Shown: one piece after another, positions 41,701-49,504 of the stretch | Layout: each line of letters opens with the position of its first letter | How positions within the stretch are numbered: the stretch's first letter is position 1 | Program-made: the position numbers and the translations under genes | Notes under the pieces: model-generated | Seen by the model: only the letters and a program-made list of their open reading frames with translations | The model's database searches: none | Told to the model about the DNA's origin: nothing | NCBI GenBank assembly: GCA_944391085.1 | Contig: CALXSE010000014.1 | Span: forward strand, 1 to 55,049 | From: an uncultured Kiritimatiellota bacterium | GTDB lineage: Bacteria > Verrucomicrobiota > Kiritimatiellia > RFP12 > DVOR01 | DNA: 55,049 nt | Direction: 5' to 3'

Positions 41701-42782
41701 AAGGGGATATACTCGCCGAAGGGCACCAGATGGCGCTTGCCGTAGACCTGCGCCAGGCCCGTCGGCGTGAAGAGCATGGCCGCGTTGTACCACCCCCCGC
41801 CCGGCGCACGGTGGAGCCCCCCCGCCAACAACGGCACGCGCGCCTCGGCCGACAGCCGCCGAAGCATGGCCACCGCCCCCGAGGCGTCCGGGAAGGCAAA
41901 GCCCGGGACGGCGCTCTCGGGCCACAGCCACAAATCCGGCGGGCGCGGCAGGAAGGAAAGGGTCTCGGCGCGCCCAAGCGTCTCGGGCCGCTCCCACAGG
42001 AAGGGGACGCGCTCGCCGGTGAAGCGGCACGGGGCGTCCGTCCCCTCCACGACGACGGCGGCCACGCCCTTGGGCAGCGCGGCATAGGCGCGGATGCGCC
42101 CCAGCCCCCACACAAAGGCCGCCAGCAACGCCGCCAACGGCAGCACCGTCTCCAACGACAGCCACAGCCGCGGCAGGAAGCGCGTGGGCGCGGTGTGCGT
42201 GACGGCCCCCCAGATACGCTCGCAGAGCGTGGCCACCGCGCCGTTCACCGCGACGGCCTGCGCCGAGACCAACGCCGCCCCGCCCAACGCCGCCGTCTGC
42301 GCCAACGGCAGCCACGCCGTGCACGCCAGCCCCAGCGGATTCCACGCAAAGCCGGTGAACAGATGCCCCCGGAGCGTCTCGAGCCCCGCCCACAGCGCCG
42401 GCTCGACCACCAGCGCCAGCGCGACGCGCCACGGCCCGGGCCCCGCCTGAAACCGCCGCCGGAGCGCCGCCGACAACCCCGCGAAGGCCGCCGTGAAGCA
42501 CGCCAGCACCGCGCTCAGCCCCAACAGGGCCGGCACGACCAACGGCCACGGCCCCCCGTTGTCCGCCAGGCGCAGCATCCACCACAGCTGCCCCACCCAC
42601 GCCGCGAAGCCCGCCAGCCACCCCAGCCACGCCGCCCGCCGCGCCGGCACGCGCCGCGTCAGCAACAGCAACGGCGCAAGGGCGAACCAGACGTTGCCGC
42701 CCTGCCCCACCGGCTCCCAAAGCGAGACAAGGAGCGTGGCGCAGAGCAGCGCGGCGAGAATCTGCAGGAGAAGCTTCTTCAT
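38769..42782 (-). CDS. lnt: apolipoprotein N-acyltransferase fused to a long periplasmic TPR protein
   Basis: 1337 residues in one frame. Residues 1 to about 520 are Lnt: a multi-pass membrane part then a nitrilase-type domain with the catalytic Glu in LWPESAVPGF, Lys in VYGKRHLVPFGEYIPF and Cys in GPLICFEDTVARV. Lnt adds the third acyl chain to lipoproteins. After a final membrane segment (ATLVCCLLAFFLVGG) comes LPVLLALLTLLLAAPTARAQSPD, which looks like a signal peptide or extra membrane span, then about 770 residues of helical repeats of TPR type (for example RGDYAAAAKGFEAFAERWPADPRV). Either a real fusion or two genes, the second starting at a GTG (41159) with no ribosome binding site. The Lnt ATG overlaps the upstream stop by ATGA. 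Confidence 0.85.
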   Translation of the reverse strand: MKKLLLQILAALLCATLLVSLWEPVGQGGNVWFALAPLLLLTRRVPARRAAWLGWLAGFAAWVGQLWWMLRLADNGGPWPLVVPALLGLSAVLACFTAAFAGLSAALRRRFQAGPGPWRVALALVVEPALWAGLETLRGHLFTGFAWNPLGLACTAWLPLAQTAALGGAALVSAQAVAVNGAVATLCERIWGAVTHTAPTRFLPRLWLSLETVLPLAALLAAFVWGLGRIRAYAALPKGVAAVVVEGTDAPCRFTGERVPFLWERPETLGRAETLSFLPRPPDLWLWPESAVPGFAFPDASGAVAMLRRLSAEARVPLLAGGLHRAPGGGWYNAAMLFTPTGLAQVYGKRHLVPFGEYIPFDKTFPWLQRFAPTGVSNVPGEGVATLTLPSGLVVGPLICFEDTVARVARESVNAGARLLLNMSNDAWYAPSAQGAQHARQAIFRCIETGVPMARATNGGVDVAIDAVGRVRPIDSFPTYFPLTGAPFAGPYLAYGELVFGAPCATLVCCLLAFFLVGGRRARRAGGEGAGVPPPARGHLPVLLALLTLLLAAPTARAQSPDLIPAAGMALDDGNLNLAERTARDLLSTLGLTPGERARATEILIRADLARGDWAAALARIDGCPELSAERRLVFTLAALNGRRDFAAAQRAYDAARPPTDTVWGVAALRQALQADLELGRSLQAAARFSAVDAAKGADSRVRAENALAWSRRFPNAQSRAALLRAAAEAEKGDVWLDCALALPEAYAEADDRAQASALLDRLLAAEGLSSTVEARLALAASRLAQAPEARVAYARRAAEVARREDLRREALATLGALLCAQGGDEAVAEGLEALSRAVRLNPSDPGAPALQLRIAETFAGLGRLDEALAAYDRWLESYDVPELRIRVRRGRGRALLAAGRPDEALASLTEAIELAGAEPALRRELQAEAVEAALAAKRYARAESLCRDLLKEAPGPAVYLRLARALEAVGDLEGAREAYAQARDDPAATEADAFVAALRLGALLAREGRLQEAIAAFSRFLPRTQDPARQAALRLERGRAYHALGQLERAREDFVAVSAAADPGQAAEARFFVVLCLYGLGEDDRARALAQEYLAAYPDFPRVPDMILWLAKSDFNRGDYAAAAKGFEAFAERWPADPRVPTARFLAARAAYQGEDYARAVELVGALAKVAPQAAILPDARFLQAEALIELARHGEAAELLAALIRRTPEAAWLGDAYGRLGDCLLITATDDPERYAQALQNYREARLRLEQDPDAAAMYDYKIGRVYEKQGRLDAAAEQYARLLYGAIAAPARLSELGRDWLHKARARLAAIEIPRGNRAAYDNLLRRLRAAGLL

Positions 42783-44281
42783 GGGGCGGTTCTCTCGGCA
42801 AGGGTGAGGGTGGTGTGGCCCTGGCCAAAGTCCGGGAAAACGGCCAGGGTGCGCCCATAGGCGGCGCGGAGCGCGCCCAGGCGGGCCTCGCGGTCGGGCG
42901 CGGGGGCCAGGTCGGGGAAGCGCAAGGCAAAGGTGTAGCCGGCCCACGCGGCCAGGGGCGCGGCGGCGGGGTCAAGCGGCGCGGGCTTGGAGAAGGGGCC
43001 CATCTCCAGCCCACGCGGCACGTCCAGCCCCGCCTCGACCGCCAGGTACGTCTCCTGCGTCCAGATGACGCGCGTGCCCAGGCGCCCGGCGGCGGCGCGG
43101 GCCTCGGCGGCGGCGCGGCGCAGGAGCGCCAGGTCGGGCGTCTCCTTCAGGCGCGCCCAGAAACGGTCCTGCCCCATCGAGAACCACGCCTCGGCGAGCG
43201 GCGAGCCGGCCACGGCCACAAGCAGGGCCGCGGGCACGAGCGTCTTGGCCAGCGCCATGCGGATCGCCTCGAAGGGGAGCATCGCGAAGAGCGCCGCCGC
43301 CGCCATCGCCAGGGGCAGCAGCGCGGGCGCCAGGTAATCGTCGTACGGCACGGGCGCGGCCAGGTGCGCCGCCGCCAGCGCCCCCGCGCAGAGCAGCCAC
43401 AGCCCCGGCAACGGCGCGCCCGCCTGCGGCAGCTTGCGCAGCTGCGGCCGCCCCGTCACCGCCAGCCCCCCCACAAAGACGCCCATGCCCACGAGCAGCG
43501 GATTGAAGCGGCAGAAGCGCGCCACGCACCCCAGCGACCCCAACAGCCCCATCCGCTCACGCGCCGCGTGGAAGGCCTGCGCCTCGAAGAAACTGTCCGG
43601 CCAAAGCGCGAGCCACGGCCCGAAGACCGCCGCCAGCCCCAGCGCCCCGCCCAGCCCGAACCACAGCCACGCCCGCGGCCCCGCCCACCCGCGCCGGAAG
43701 ACCAGCCACAGCCCCACCGTCGGCAACAGGACGCCCATCGAGAGCCGCGCCCCCGCCGCCAGCGCCAGCGCCAGCCCCGCCCCGAAGAACCGCCACGCCG
43801 CGCCCTGCGGCCCCACCCACCGCAACGCCAGCGCCAAAAGCAGCGCGCAGAGGGCGTACGCCTTGGGGATGCAGGTGAAATAGGTCATCCAGAGCGAAAG
43901 CCCCGCGAAGGCCCAGAAGGCCAGGCGCACCGTCCACCGCTCGTCGTCGCGCCGGCACGGCCGCGCCGCGGCCTCGGCCCCCACGGCCAGCGCCGCGAAG
44001 CCCATCGCCGCCGTCAGGAGCCGCCCCCCCAGCACGCCGAAGGGCGACCACAGCCACCCCAGCAGCGCGTACGCCAGCGGCGCCACCGGCCCCTGCGTGA
44101 AGAAGAAATCCCGGTGCGGCAGCTCCCCGGCCATGACGCGCCGCGCCGCCAGCAGATACCACCCCTCGTCCTGGTTCAACGGCCCGAGCCAGGCGTTCGC
44201 GGCGTAGCACAGGGCCGTCAGGCCCATGGCGGCCAGGCCCCAGCGGCGCAGGGCGCGGGCGGCCTCCGGCGCGCTCACCAT
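42779..44281 (-). CDS. multi-pass membrane glycosyltransferase, probable GT-C fold
   Basis: 500 residues with about ten hydrophobic segments. The first external loop has LGPLNQDEGWYLLAARRVMAGELPHRDFFFTQGPV, the acidic DE pair after the first membrane span that marks GT-C enzymes using polyprenyl-phosphate sugars (GT39/ArnT-like). A short soluble C-terminal region follows. Donor and acceptor are unknown. It overlaps the previous gene by 7 bases and Lnt by 4, so it is part of an envelope operon. Confidence 0.75.
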   Translation of the reverse strand: MVSAPEAARALRRWGLAAMGLTALCYAANAWLGPLNQDEGWYLLAARRVMAGELPHRDFFFTQGPVAPLAYALLGWLWSPFGVLGGRLLTAAMGFAALAVGAEAAARPCRRDDERWTVRLAFWAFAGLSLWMTYFTCIPKAYALCALLLALALRWVGPQGAAWRFFGAGLALALAAGARLSMGVLLPTVGLWLVFRRGWAGPRAWLWFGLGGALGLAAVFGPWLALWPDSFFEAQAFHAARERMGLLGSLGCVARFCRFNPLLVGMGVFVGGLAVTGRPQLRKLPQAGAPLPGLWLLCAGALAAAHLAAPVPYDDYLAPALLPLAMAAAALFAMLPFEAIRMALAKTLVPAALLVAVAGSPLAEAWFSMGQDRFWARLKETPDLALLRRAAAEARAAAGRLGTRVIWTQETYLAVEAGLDVPRGLEMGPFSKPAPLDPAAAPLAAWAGYTFALRFPDLAPAPDREARLGALRAAYGRTLAVFPDFGQGHTTLTLAERTAP

Positions 44282-46554
44282 TGGCGGCCCTCCCGCGCGT
44301 TGGCCCAGAACTGCGCCCAGCGGAAGCGCCCCACGCGCCACAGGTATGCCGGCAGGTCGGGCAAAAAGCCCTTGGCGATGCGCCAGACGTTCCTGGCGGA
44401 GAACTCGCGGCGCGGGGGCCCGGCGTACAGGTGCATCGAGGGATGGCGCACCCGCGTGGGGTCGCGCGGCCAGAACCACAGGTGCTCGCCCAGGTAGAAG
44501 CTCGGCTCGCCGGCGGCGCGGAGGGCGTCGCGCGCCTCGGGGGTGAGCCACGCCGCGCCATGCACGCCGCTGGCCGGCAGGATGGTGCGGTAATAGTCGT
44601 CGAAGACGTGCGGCGCGGGGATGTCCGAGAGCGTCGACCACGCGGCCAGGCAGCGCCCGTCCTCGCGGTAACGGTCATGGAGAGAAAGGACGTAGACGCG
44701 CGGGGCCTGGCCGGCGGCGGCCTCGGCGCGCATCGTCTCGACCAACGACAGCGCATAGGCGCTCATCGCCAGCGCCACCGTCAGCTTGCCCGCCGCGAAG
44801 AGGTACGAGCTCGTCGCCAAAAACGCCGTCACCACCACCCCCAGCGCGCGCCCCGCCACGCCGAGCGACCGCCCCACCCCGCAGAGCCCGCGCCCCAGCG
44901 CCCCCAACGCCCGCCCCCCGCGCCGCGCGAGCGCCTCCCCGGCGGCCACGCACCCGCGCCCCACCCCGGCCGCGCGCCCCGCGTTCACGGTCATGGCGTT
45001 GAAGGCCACCAGCACCGGCAGCATCCACAGCTGCGGCACATAGCGCACGTACCCGACCATCTTCTCCGGCACAACGAGCGCCGTCAGCGCGATGGCCCCG
45101 ATGAGCCACGGCGTGGCGCACCGCCGCGTCAGCAGCAACAGCGCCAGCGTCAGGCACATCACGATGCGGAAGCCCGTGCCCAGCCCGCCCACCTGATCCA
45201 GGTGGAAGACGGGCCGGAAAGGCCGCTTCCCCAGCTTCCACTCATAGTAGCGGTGCGCCAGCCACTTGGAAAAATAGGCGTTCACCAGGCGCCCGAGATA
45301 CCCCATCGCCGCGGCGTCGGCGTTCACCAGGTCGAAATCCGCCGTCATCTTGGGCAGGCGCCCGGCCCGGGCCTGGCCGCGCCACGCCTCGGCATAGTCC
45401 GCGGCGGCCCGGGCGAAGGCGCCCGCCGCCGCGGCGTCCGACGCACCCTCGGGGACCGGCGCGGCGCGGAAGACGAAATGCCTGGGGTTGGCCGAGAAGG
45501 ACTGCTCCGGGTAAAAGGGCCCGCCGTGGTTCACCCAGTTCGTCAGGTACGGCGAGAAGCCCACCACCAGCGCCAGCACAAAGCCCGCCGTGTTCGCCGT
45601 CACCCACTTCCAGAACATCCGCGCGCGCCCATGCCGCGCCGCCCCCCACAGCAGCGGCAGCGTGAACAGCGCCGCGGAAAGCCCCAGGTTCACCACACCG
45701 GTGAACTTGAGGTTGCACCCCAGGATAGGCGCGAGGGCCACATAGCTCAGCCAGCACGTGCGGCCCGTCCGCCGATAGGCGCACGCGGCCAGCAGGTAAA
45801 CCATCAGCAGCGCGTAGAGCGAGCCGTCCTGCGCGAAGGCGAACGCGCTGGCCACCACCCCCGGCGACAGCAGCGTCAGCGAGGCGAAGAACCACCGCTT
45901 CCACCGCCCCCCGCCGAAAAGCAGCGGCGTCACCCGCCACGACAGCGCCCCCAGCGCCACCGCGGTGATGAGGATGAGCGTGTCGCCCGATTCCAGGTTC
46001 CCCGTCAGCGCCGCCGTCACCGCGCCCCACACCCACCCGCCGCGCGGCAGGTACGCCACATGGTAGGAATTGAAGGTCGCCGGGTCCGCCCCCGTCGCCG
46101 AGAGCATCCACTCCCGCGTCGCGTCGAAGACGGGGTTCCACCCCTCCAGCAACAGCCGCGACCCCGTCAGGTGGTACGCCTGCGCGTCCCACCACGAAAA
46201 AAGCACGAAGCTCTGATCCACCGCCGCGATGGCCGCGACCGCCGCCGCCAGCCACCCCACGCGCCGCAACCCGGCCCCGAAGCCGCCGCCGCCCACCAGT
46301 GCCAGCGCGGCCGCCGCCAGAAAGCCCAGCGCCCCCCACCACGCCGTCAGCGGCGCCCCCACCAGGAACCCCGCCGAGGCGAACAGCGTCGTCGCCGCCG
46401 GGAAGGCCAGCAACGCCGCCGGCAGGGGAAAGAGCCCCCGCCCCATCACCCGCTCCCAGAACGGTCGCGGCGGCGGCGCGTACGCCCCCGCCCGGCCCCG
46501 CAGCAACGGCTTGGGGCCCAGGACCTTCCTCAGCAATCGGCGCGGGCGTCTCAT
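44275..46554 (-). CDS. large multi-pass membrane protein, possible GT-C glycosyltransferase
   Basis: 759 residues, about a dozen hydrophobic segments and a soluble C-terminal tail of about 150 residues. The loop DQSFVLFSWWDAQAYHLTGSRLLLEGWNPV has acidic residues where GT-C enzymes have their catalytic base, but the match is weak. EKMVGYVRYVPQLWMLPVL is shared with the remnant at 24010-24642. The ATG at 46554 stands just 5 bases past the T-run of a terminator; an in-frame ATG at 46446 with GGGAG upstream is an attractive alternative start. Function beyond membrane glycan work is a guess. Confidence 0.7.
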   Translation of the reverse strand: MRRPRRLLRKVLGPKPLLRGRAGAYAPPPRPFWERVMGRGLFPLPAALLAFPAATTLFASAGFLVGAPLTAWWGALGFLAAAALALVGGGGFGAGLRRVGWLAAAVAAIAAVDQSFVLFSWWDAQAYHLTGSRLLLEGWNPVFDATREWMLSATGADPATFNSYHVAYLPRGGWVWGAVTAALTGNLESGDTLILITAVALGALSWRVTPLLFGGGRWKRWFFASLTLLSPGVVASAFAFAQDGSLYALLMVYLLAACAYRRTGRTCWLSYVALAPILGCNLKFTGVVNLGLSAALFTLPLLWGAARHGRARMFWKWVTANTAGFVLALVVGFSPYLTNWVNHGGPFYPEQSFSANPRHFVFRAAPVPEGASDAAAAGAFARAAADYAEAWRGQARAGRLPKMTADFDLVNADAAAMGYLGRLVNAYFSKWLAHRYYEWKLGKRPFRPVFHLDQVGGLGTGFRIVMCLTLALLLLTRRCATPWLIGAIALTALVVPEKMVGYVRYVPQLWMLPVLVAFNAMTVNAGRAAGVGRGCVAAGEALARRGGRALGALGRGLCGVGRSLGVAGRALGVVVTAFLATSSYLFAAGKLTVALAMSAYALSLVETMRAEAAAGQAPRVYVLSLHDRYREDGRCLAAWSTLSDIPAPHVFDDYYRTILPASGVHGAAWLTPEARDALRAAGEPSFYLGEHLWFWPRDPTRVRHPSMHLYAGPPRREFSARNVWRIAKGFLPDLPAYLWRVGRFRWAQFWANAREGRQW

Positions 46555-46559
46555 CACGC

Positions 46560-46592
46560 AAAAAGCCGCCCGCGCCGGTCAGACGGGGCGGC
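46560..46592 (-). terminator. intrinsic terminator after the PpiC-type lipoprotein gene
   Basis: A perfect 7-bp stem (46586-46592 with 46565-46571, loop of 14) is followed by TTTTT on the minus strand. It is 14 bases past the stop at 46607 and directly ahead of the next start codon, so it may work as an attenuator for the downstream envelope genes. Confidence 0.7.
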
Positions 46593-46606
46593 CTTTGTCG
46601 CATTCC

Positions 46607-47989
46607 TCACGGCTGCGCGGGCACCGCGGGCCGCGCCCCCAGCTCGGGATAGAGGCTGCTCGAGACGCCCTGCTTGACGCGCTCGGCCTCGAACCACTCC
46701 TGCAGGGCCTTGCCGCGGCGCTCGTTGGTGAGGGCGGCGCGGATCTCCTCGGCCGTGGCCTGCGCGGGCACGGCCTTGACCAGCGGCAGGAGCGTGACGG
46801 TGGCGGGCTTGTCCTCCGAGAGCAGCAGGATGTGGCTGGCCCGCACCTTGCCGGCCGCGTCGTCGCGCGCCGTCACCTTCACGATATGCCAGCCGAAGGG
46901 GGTCTTGAAGACCTCGCTCACCTCGCCCACCGGCAGGGAGAAGGCCACGTCCTCGAAGGGCTTGACCATCGTCCCGCGGCCGAACTCGTCCAGGTCGCCG
47001 CCCGCGCGCTTCCCGCTGGGGCAGTCGGAGTATTCCTCGGCCAGCTTGGCGAAGTCCTCGCCCTTGAGGATGCGCCCGCGGATCTCCTCGAGCTTCGCCT
47101 TTTTGGCCTCGCTCTCGGCGTCGGGCGCGGCCGCGGCGCGCTTGAGCACCTTGAACATCACCTTCGCCCCGGGCACGTCCACGATCGGCGTGACGCCGCC
47201 CTCGGGCGTGCCCTGGATGGCCTTGACCGCAGCCTCGGGGAAGTTCTGCGCCAGCTGCTCCTCGGGCAGCTCCATCTCGCGCTTCACCAGGGAGTCGGAC
47301 TGCACCAGGTCCTCGAACGTGGCCGCGCCCTCGGCGATGCGCTTGGCGCAGGCCTCCAGCGCCTGCTGGGCCAGCGCGCCCTCGGCCGCGTTCTTCTCAA
47401 GCTCGGCGGCCACCTCCTCGTCGGTCACCTTCACGTCCTTGAGCACCACGTCCTCGAAGAGCGCCGTCGCCAGGATGCTCTGCTCCAACAGGCGCTCCGT
47501 CCGCTCCTTGCCGTAGGGCGAGGAGGCCACCAGCTGCTCCACCGTCTGCCCCGCCTCCTTCTGCAGGCGCTCGGCGAAGGCCGCGCGCGCCGCGTCGTCC
47601 ACCTTCACCCCGGCGGCCTGGGCCGCGTTGGCGATGAGCGTGCTCTCGATGAAGTTCGCCACCTGGCGCATCCGCACGTTCTGCTCGAACTGCGGGCGCA
47701 TCTCCTCGGGCACGGCCTGGCCGGAGCTCTTCTCGAACGCCGCGATCTCCTCGGCCACGCGCGCCTGCAGCGCCCCCCACGTGAGCGTCGCCTCGCCCAC
47801 CGCGGCCACCACGTCGTCGTCCTTCGGCGGCGGGGGCAGGGCCACCACGTCGCTCTCCACCCCCTGCGCGGGCGCGGCGGGGGCCTGCCCCTCGGCGCCC
47901 TCGGCCCCGGGCTGGGAGGCCTCGCCGCAACCGGCCGCCAGCGCCAGCGACGCCGCGGCCATGCCAACCATCCAGAAACGCTTCATCAT
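46607..47989 (-). CDS. PpiC/SurA-type peptidyl-prolyl isomerase lipoprotein
   Basis: 460 residues. A lipoprotein signal, [15 protein letters not shown], is followed by a helical SurA-N-like chaperone region (about 75-240) and a parvulin domain (about 290-400): [72 protein letters not shown] is a textbook parvulin stretch read in pieces from the sequence. It should fold outer-membrane or secreted proteins in the periplasm. The chosen ATG has AAGGAG upstream. One codon later is a second ATG. It has its own promoter and terminator. Confidence 0.9.
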   Translation of the reverse strand: MMKRFWMVGMAAASLALAAGCGEASQPGAEGAEGQAPAAPAQGVESDVVALPPPPKDDDVVAAVGEATLTWGALQARVAEEIAAFEKSSGQAVPEEMRPQFEQNVRMRQVANFIESTLIANAAQAAGVKVDDAARAAFAERLQKEAGQTVEQLVASSPYGKERTERLLEQSILATALFEDVVLKDVKVTDEEVAAELEKNAAEGALAQQALEACAKRIAEGAATFEDLVQSDSLVKREMELPEEQLAQNFPEAAVKAIQGTPEGGVTPIVDVPGAKVMFKVLKRAAAAPDAESEAKKAKLEEIRGRILKGEDFAKLAEEYSDCPSGKRAGGDLDEFGRGTMVKPFEDVAFSLPVGEVSEVFKTPFGWHIVKVTARDDAAGKVRASHILLLSEDKPATVTLLPLVKAVPAQATAEEIRAALTNERRGKALQEWFEAERVKQGVSSSLYPELGARPAVPAQP

Positions 47990-48025
47990 GCTCTGCTCCT
48001 TGTTCGTCATGCAACAATCGCGCCC

Positions 48026-48055
48026 ATCATACCAAAACGCCCCGCCGGGGCACAA
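48026..48055 (-). promoter_or_regulatory. promoter of the PpiC-type lipoprotein gene
   Basis: Minus strand: -35 TTGTGC (48050-48055), 18-base spacer, extended -10 TTTTGG-TATGAT with the hexamer at 48026-48031. Predicted leader about 30 bases. The -35 ends exactly at the upstream gene's stop region. Confidence 0.6.
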
Positions 48056-48853
48056 TCACCACCGGTAGCGCCCCCGCGTCGCCAGCAGGTAGGCCTGCCA
48101 CGGCCTCAGCCCCGGGGGCAGCGGCCGCCGCGCCACCGCGAACGGCGCCCGCGCGAACGGCTCCGTCCGCGCCCCCACCGTCATCGCCACCCGGTAATGC
48201 GCCGCCTCGGCCGCCCGCGCCAACAGCGCCGCCCCCGGCCCCGGCACGTACGCGAAGGCCTCCGGCAGGCGCCCCGTCACCCCCGTCAGCCAGCGGCGCC
48301 CCCGCACCACCGCCGCCAGCAGGGCCTCCCCCTCGCCCGCGCCGTCCGGCAGGGCGCCCCCCAGCTCGATCAGCCCAGAGCGCGCCATCTCCTGAAGCTC
48401 CAGCGGCTTCAGGTGCCCCGCGTCGCGCATCCCCTGGTCCGAGACGAAGCACGTCGCCTTCACCCCCAGCCGCCGCAGCAGCGGCAACAGCACCGTGAAC
48501 TGCTCCCGCCCGCCCCCGTCGAACGTCAGCACCACCGACTTCCGCGTCGGCCGCGCCAACGCCTCCCCCACCGTCTGGAAGCGATACCCCGAGGCCAGCA
48601 GGTTCCTGACCAGCGGCTCCAACGTCCCCGGGTCCACCTCCGCCAGCAGGCAGATCGGCACCTCCCGCGGCAACCGCGGCCGCCACCACGCGAACCGCGC
48701 CGACGCCGCCGCCGTGATCGCCACCCACACCGCGCCGCCCACCACGCGCACCCCCCACGGCAGCGGGCTCATGCACCACACCGTCATCAAAACCGCCCAC
48801 AGCGCCGCCGCCCACCGGAAGCGCGTCTCGAAAGAGGCAAATCCCCAAGTCAT
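48056..48853 (-). CDS. membrane-anchored NodB-like (CE4) protein with degenerate active site
   Basis: 265 residues. Two hydrophobic segments near the N-terminus (ALWAVLMTVWCMSPL and VVGGAVWVAITAAAS) anchor it. The remainder follows the polysaccharide deacetylase plan: SVVLTFDGGGREQFTVLLPLLRRLGVKATCFVSDQGM mirrors the usual LTFDDG...LL...L...G..AT.F. The second Asp of TFDDG is Gly here, and the downstream metal-binding H-x3-H motif is absent (the matching place reads LIELGGALPDG). So it is probably catalytically dead, perhaps a binding or regulatory protein. The ATG at 48853 has AAGGAA upstream and a promoter at 48879-48887. Confidence 0.65.
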   Translation of the reverse strand: MTWGFASFETRFRWAAALWAVLMTVWCMSPLPWGVRVVGGAVWVAITAAASARFAWWRPRLPREVPICLLAEVDPGTLEPLVRNLLASGYRFQTVGEALARPTRKSVVLTFDGGGREQFTVLLPLLRRLGVKATCFVSDQGMRDAGHLKPLELQEMARSGLIELGGALPDGAGEGEALLAAVVRGRRWLTGVTGRLPEAFAYVPGPGAALLARAAEAAHYRVAMTVGARTEPFARAPFAVARRPLPPGLRPWQAYLLATRGRYRW

Positions 48854-48878
48854 CTTCGTGTTCCTTCCAATCCCGCCC

Positions 48879-48887
48879 ATGATACCA
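48879..48887 (-). promoter_or_regulatory. extended -10 promoter of the NodB-like gene
   Basis: Minus strand ATATGG-TATCAT, hexamer 48879-48884, no -35 seen. The predicted leader is about 19 bases. Confidence 0.5.
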
Positions 48888-48970
48888 TATCGCGCCCCAT
48901 GGGGCACGGGCCGCCCCCCGCCCCGGGCGGGCCGTCAGGGGATGGGGGCGTGCGGGGATTTGGGGACGGC

Positions 48971-49504
48971 TCAGGGAGCGCGCCAGACGGTGACGGACAG
49001 GGTGCGCCGGCCCCAGCGGAGGGCGGCCTCGTGGCTGGGGAACCAGAGGTCGATATGGTTGCCTTTGATGGCGCCGCCGGTGTCCTCGGCGCGGGCGTAG
49101 CCGTAGCCGGGGACGTGGAAGACGGTGCCGTAGGGGAAGCGGCGGCGGTCGACGGCGGCGGTGCCGCGGCGGGTCTTGGAGCCGGTGGCGGTGACGCCGA
49201 CTTCCTTGCGTTTGCCTTTGTTTGGGCCGGCGCTGTAGACGGGGGCGCCGAGGCGGAGCCAAGAGCGTTCCCAGCCGCAGCAGTCGCCGCAGTCGCAGTA
49301 GCCGGTCACGGTCATGCGGACGCGGACGGGGTCGACGCCCCTGGGCGGGCGGATGCCGGAGCAGCCGAGGAGGATCAGGAGCGGGCAAAGCGCGGCAAGC
49401 GGCACGGCAACGCGGGCCGCCCGACGCGCCGAGGCGCGGGGCTCAGGGAAGGCGGGGGCCTTCGCCTTCCCCGCCCCGGCGCACCTGCCGCCGCCGGCGC
49501 TCAT
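48971..49504 (-). CDS. 3D-domain lipoprotein, putative cell-wall hydrolase
   Basis: 177 residues. An N-terminal low-complexity region, a hydrophobic span and lipobox (PLLILLGCSG) are followed by a 3D domain: RMTVTGYCDCGDCCGW, GVTATGSKTRRGTAAVDRRRFPYGTVFHVPGYGYARAEDTGGAIKGNHIDLWF, HEAALRWGRR. The three aspartates that name the domain are in place (AVD, AEDTGG, HIDLW). The fold is shared with MltA/RpfB-type lytic transglycosylases. The ATG overlaps the flavodiiron stop by 4 bases, an odd pairing of unrelated functions. Confidence 0.87.
   Translation of the reverse strand: MSAGGGRCAGAGKAKAPAFPEPRASARRAARVAVPLAALCPLLILLGCSGIRPPRGVDPVRVRMTVTGYCDCGDCCGWERSWLRLGAPVYSAGPNKGKRKEVGVTATGSKTRRGTAAVDRRRFPYGTVFHVPGYGYARAEDTGGAIKGNHIDLWFPSHEAALRWGRRTLSVTVWRAP

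Noticed and set aside
38607..42860. 1417-codon plus-strand frame opposite the Lnt-TPR gene
   Set aside because: Glycine/arginine low-complexity shadow. The minus strand has the full Lnt catalytic triad.
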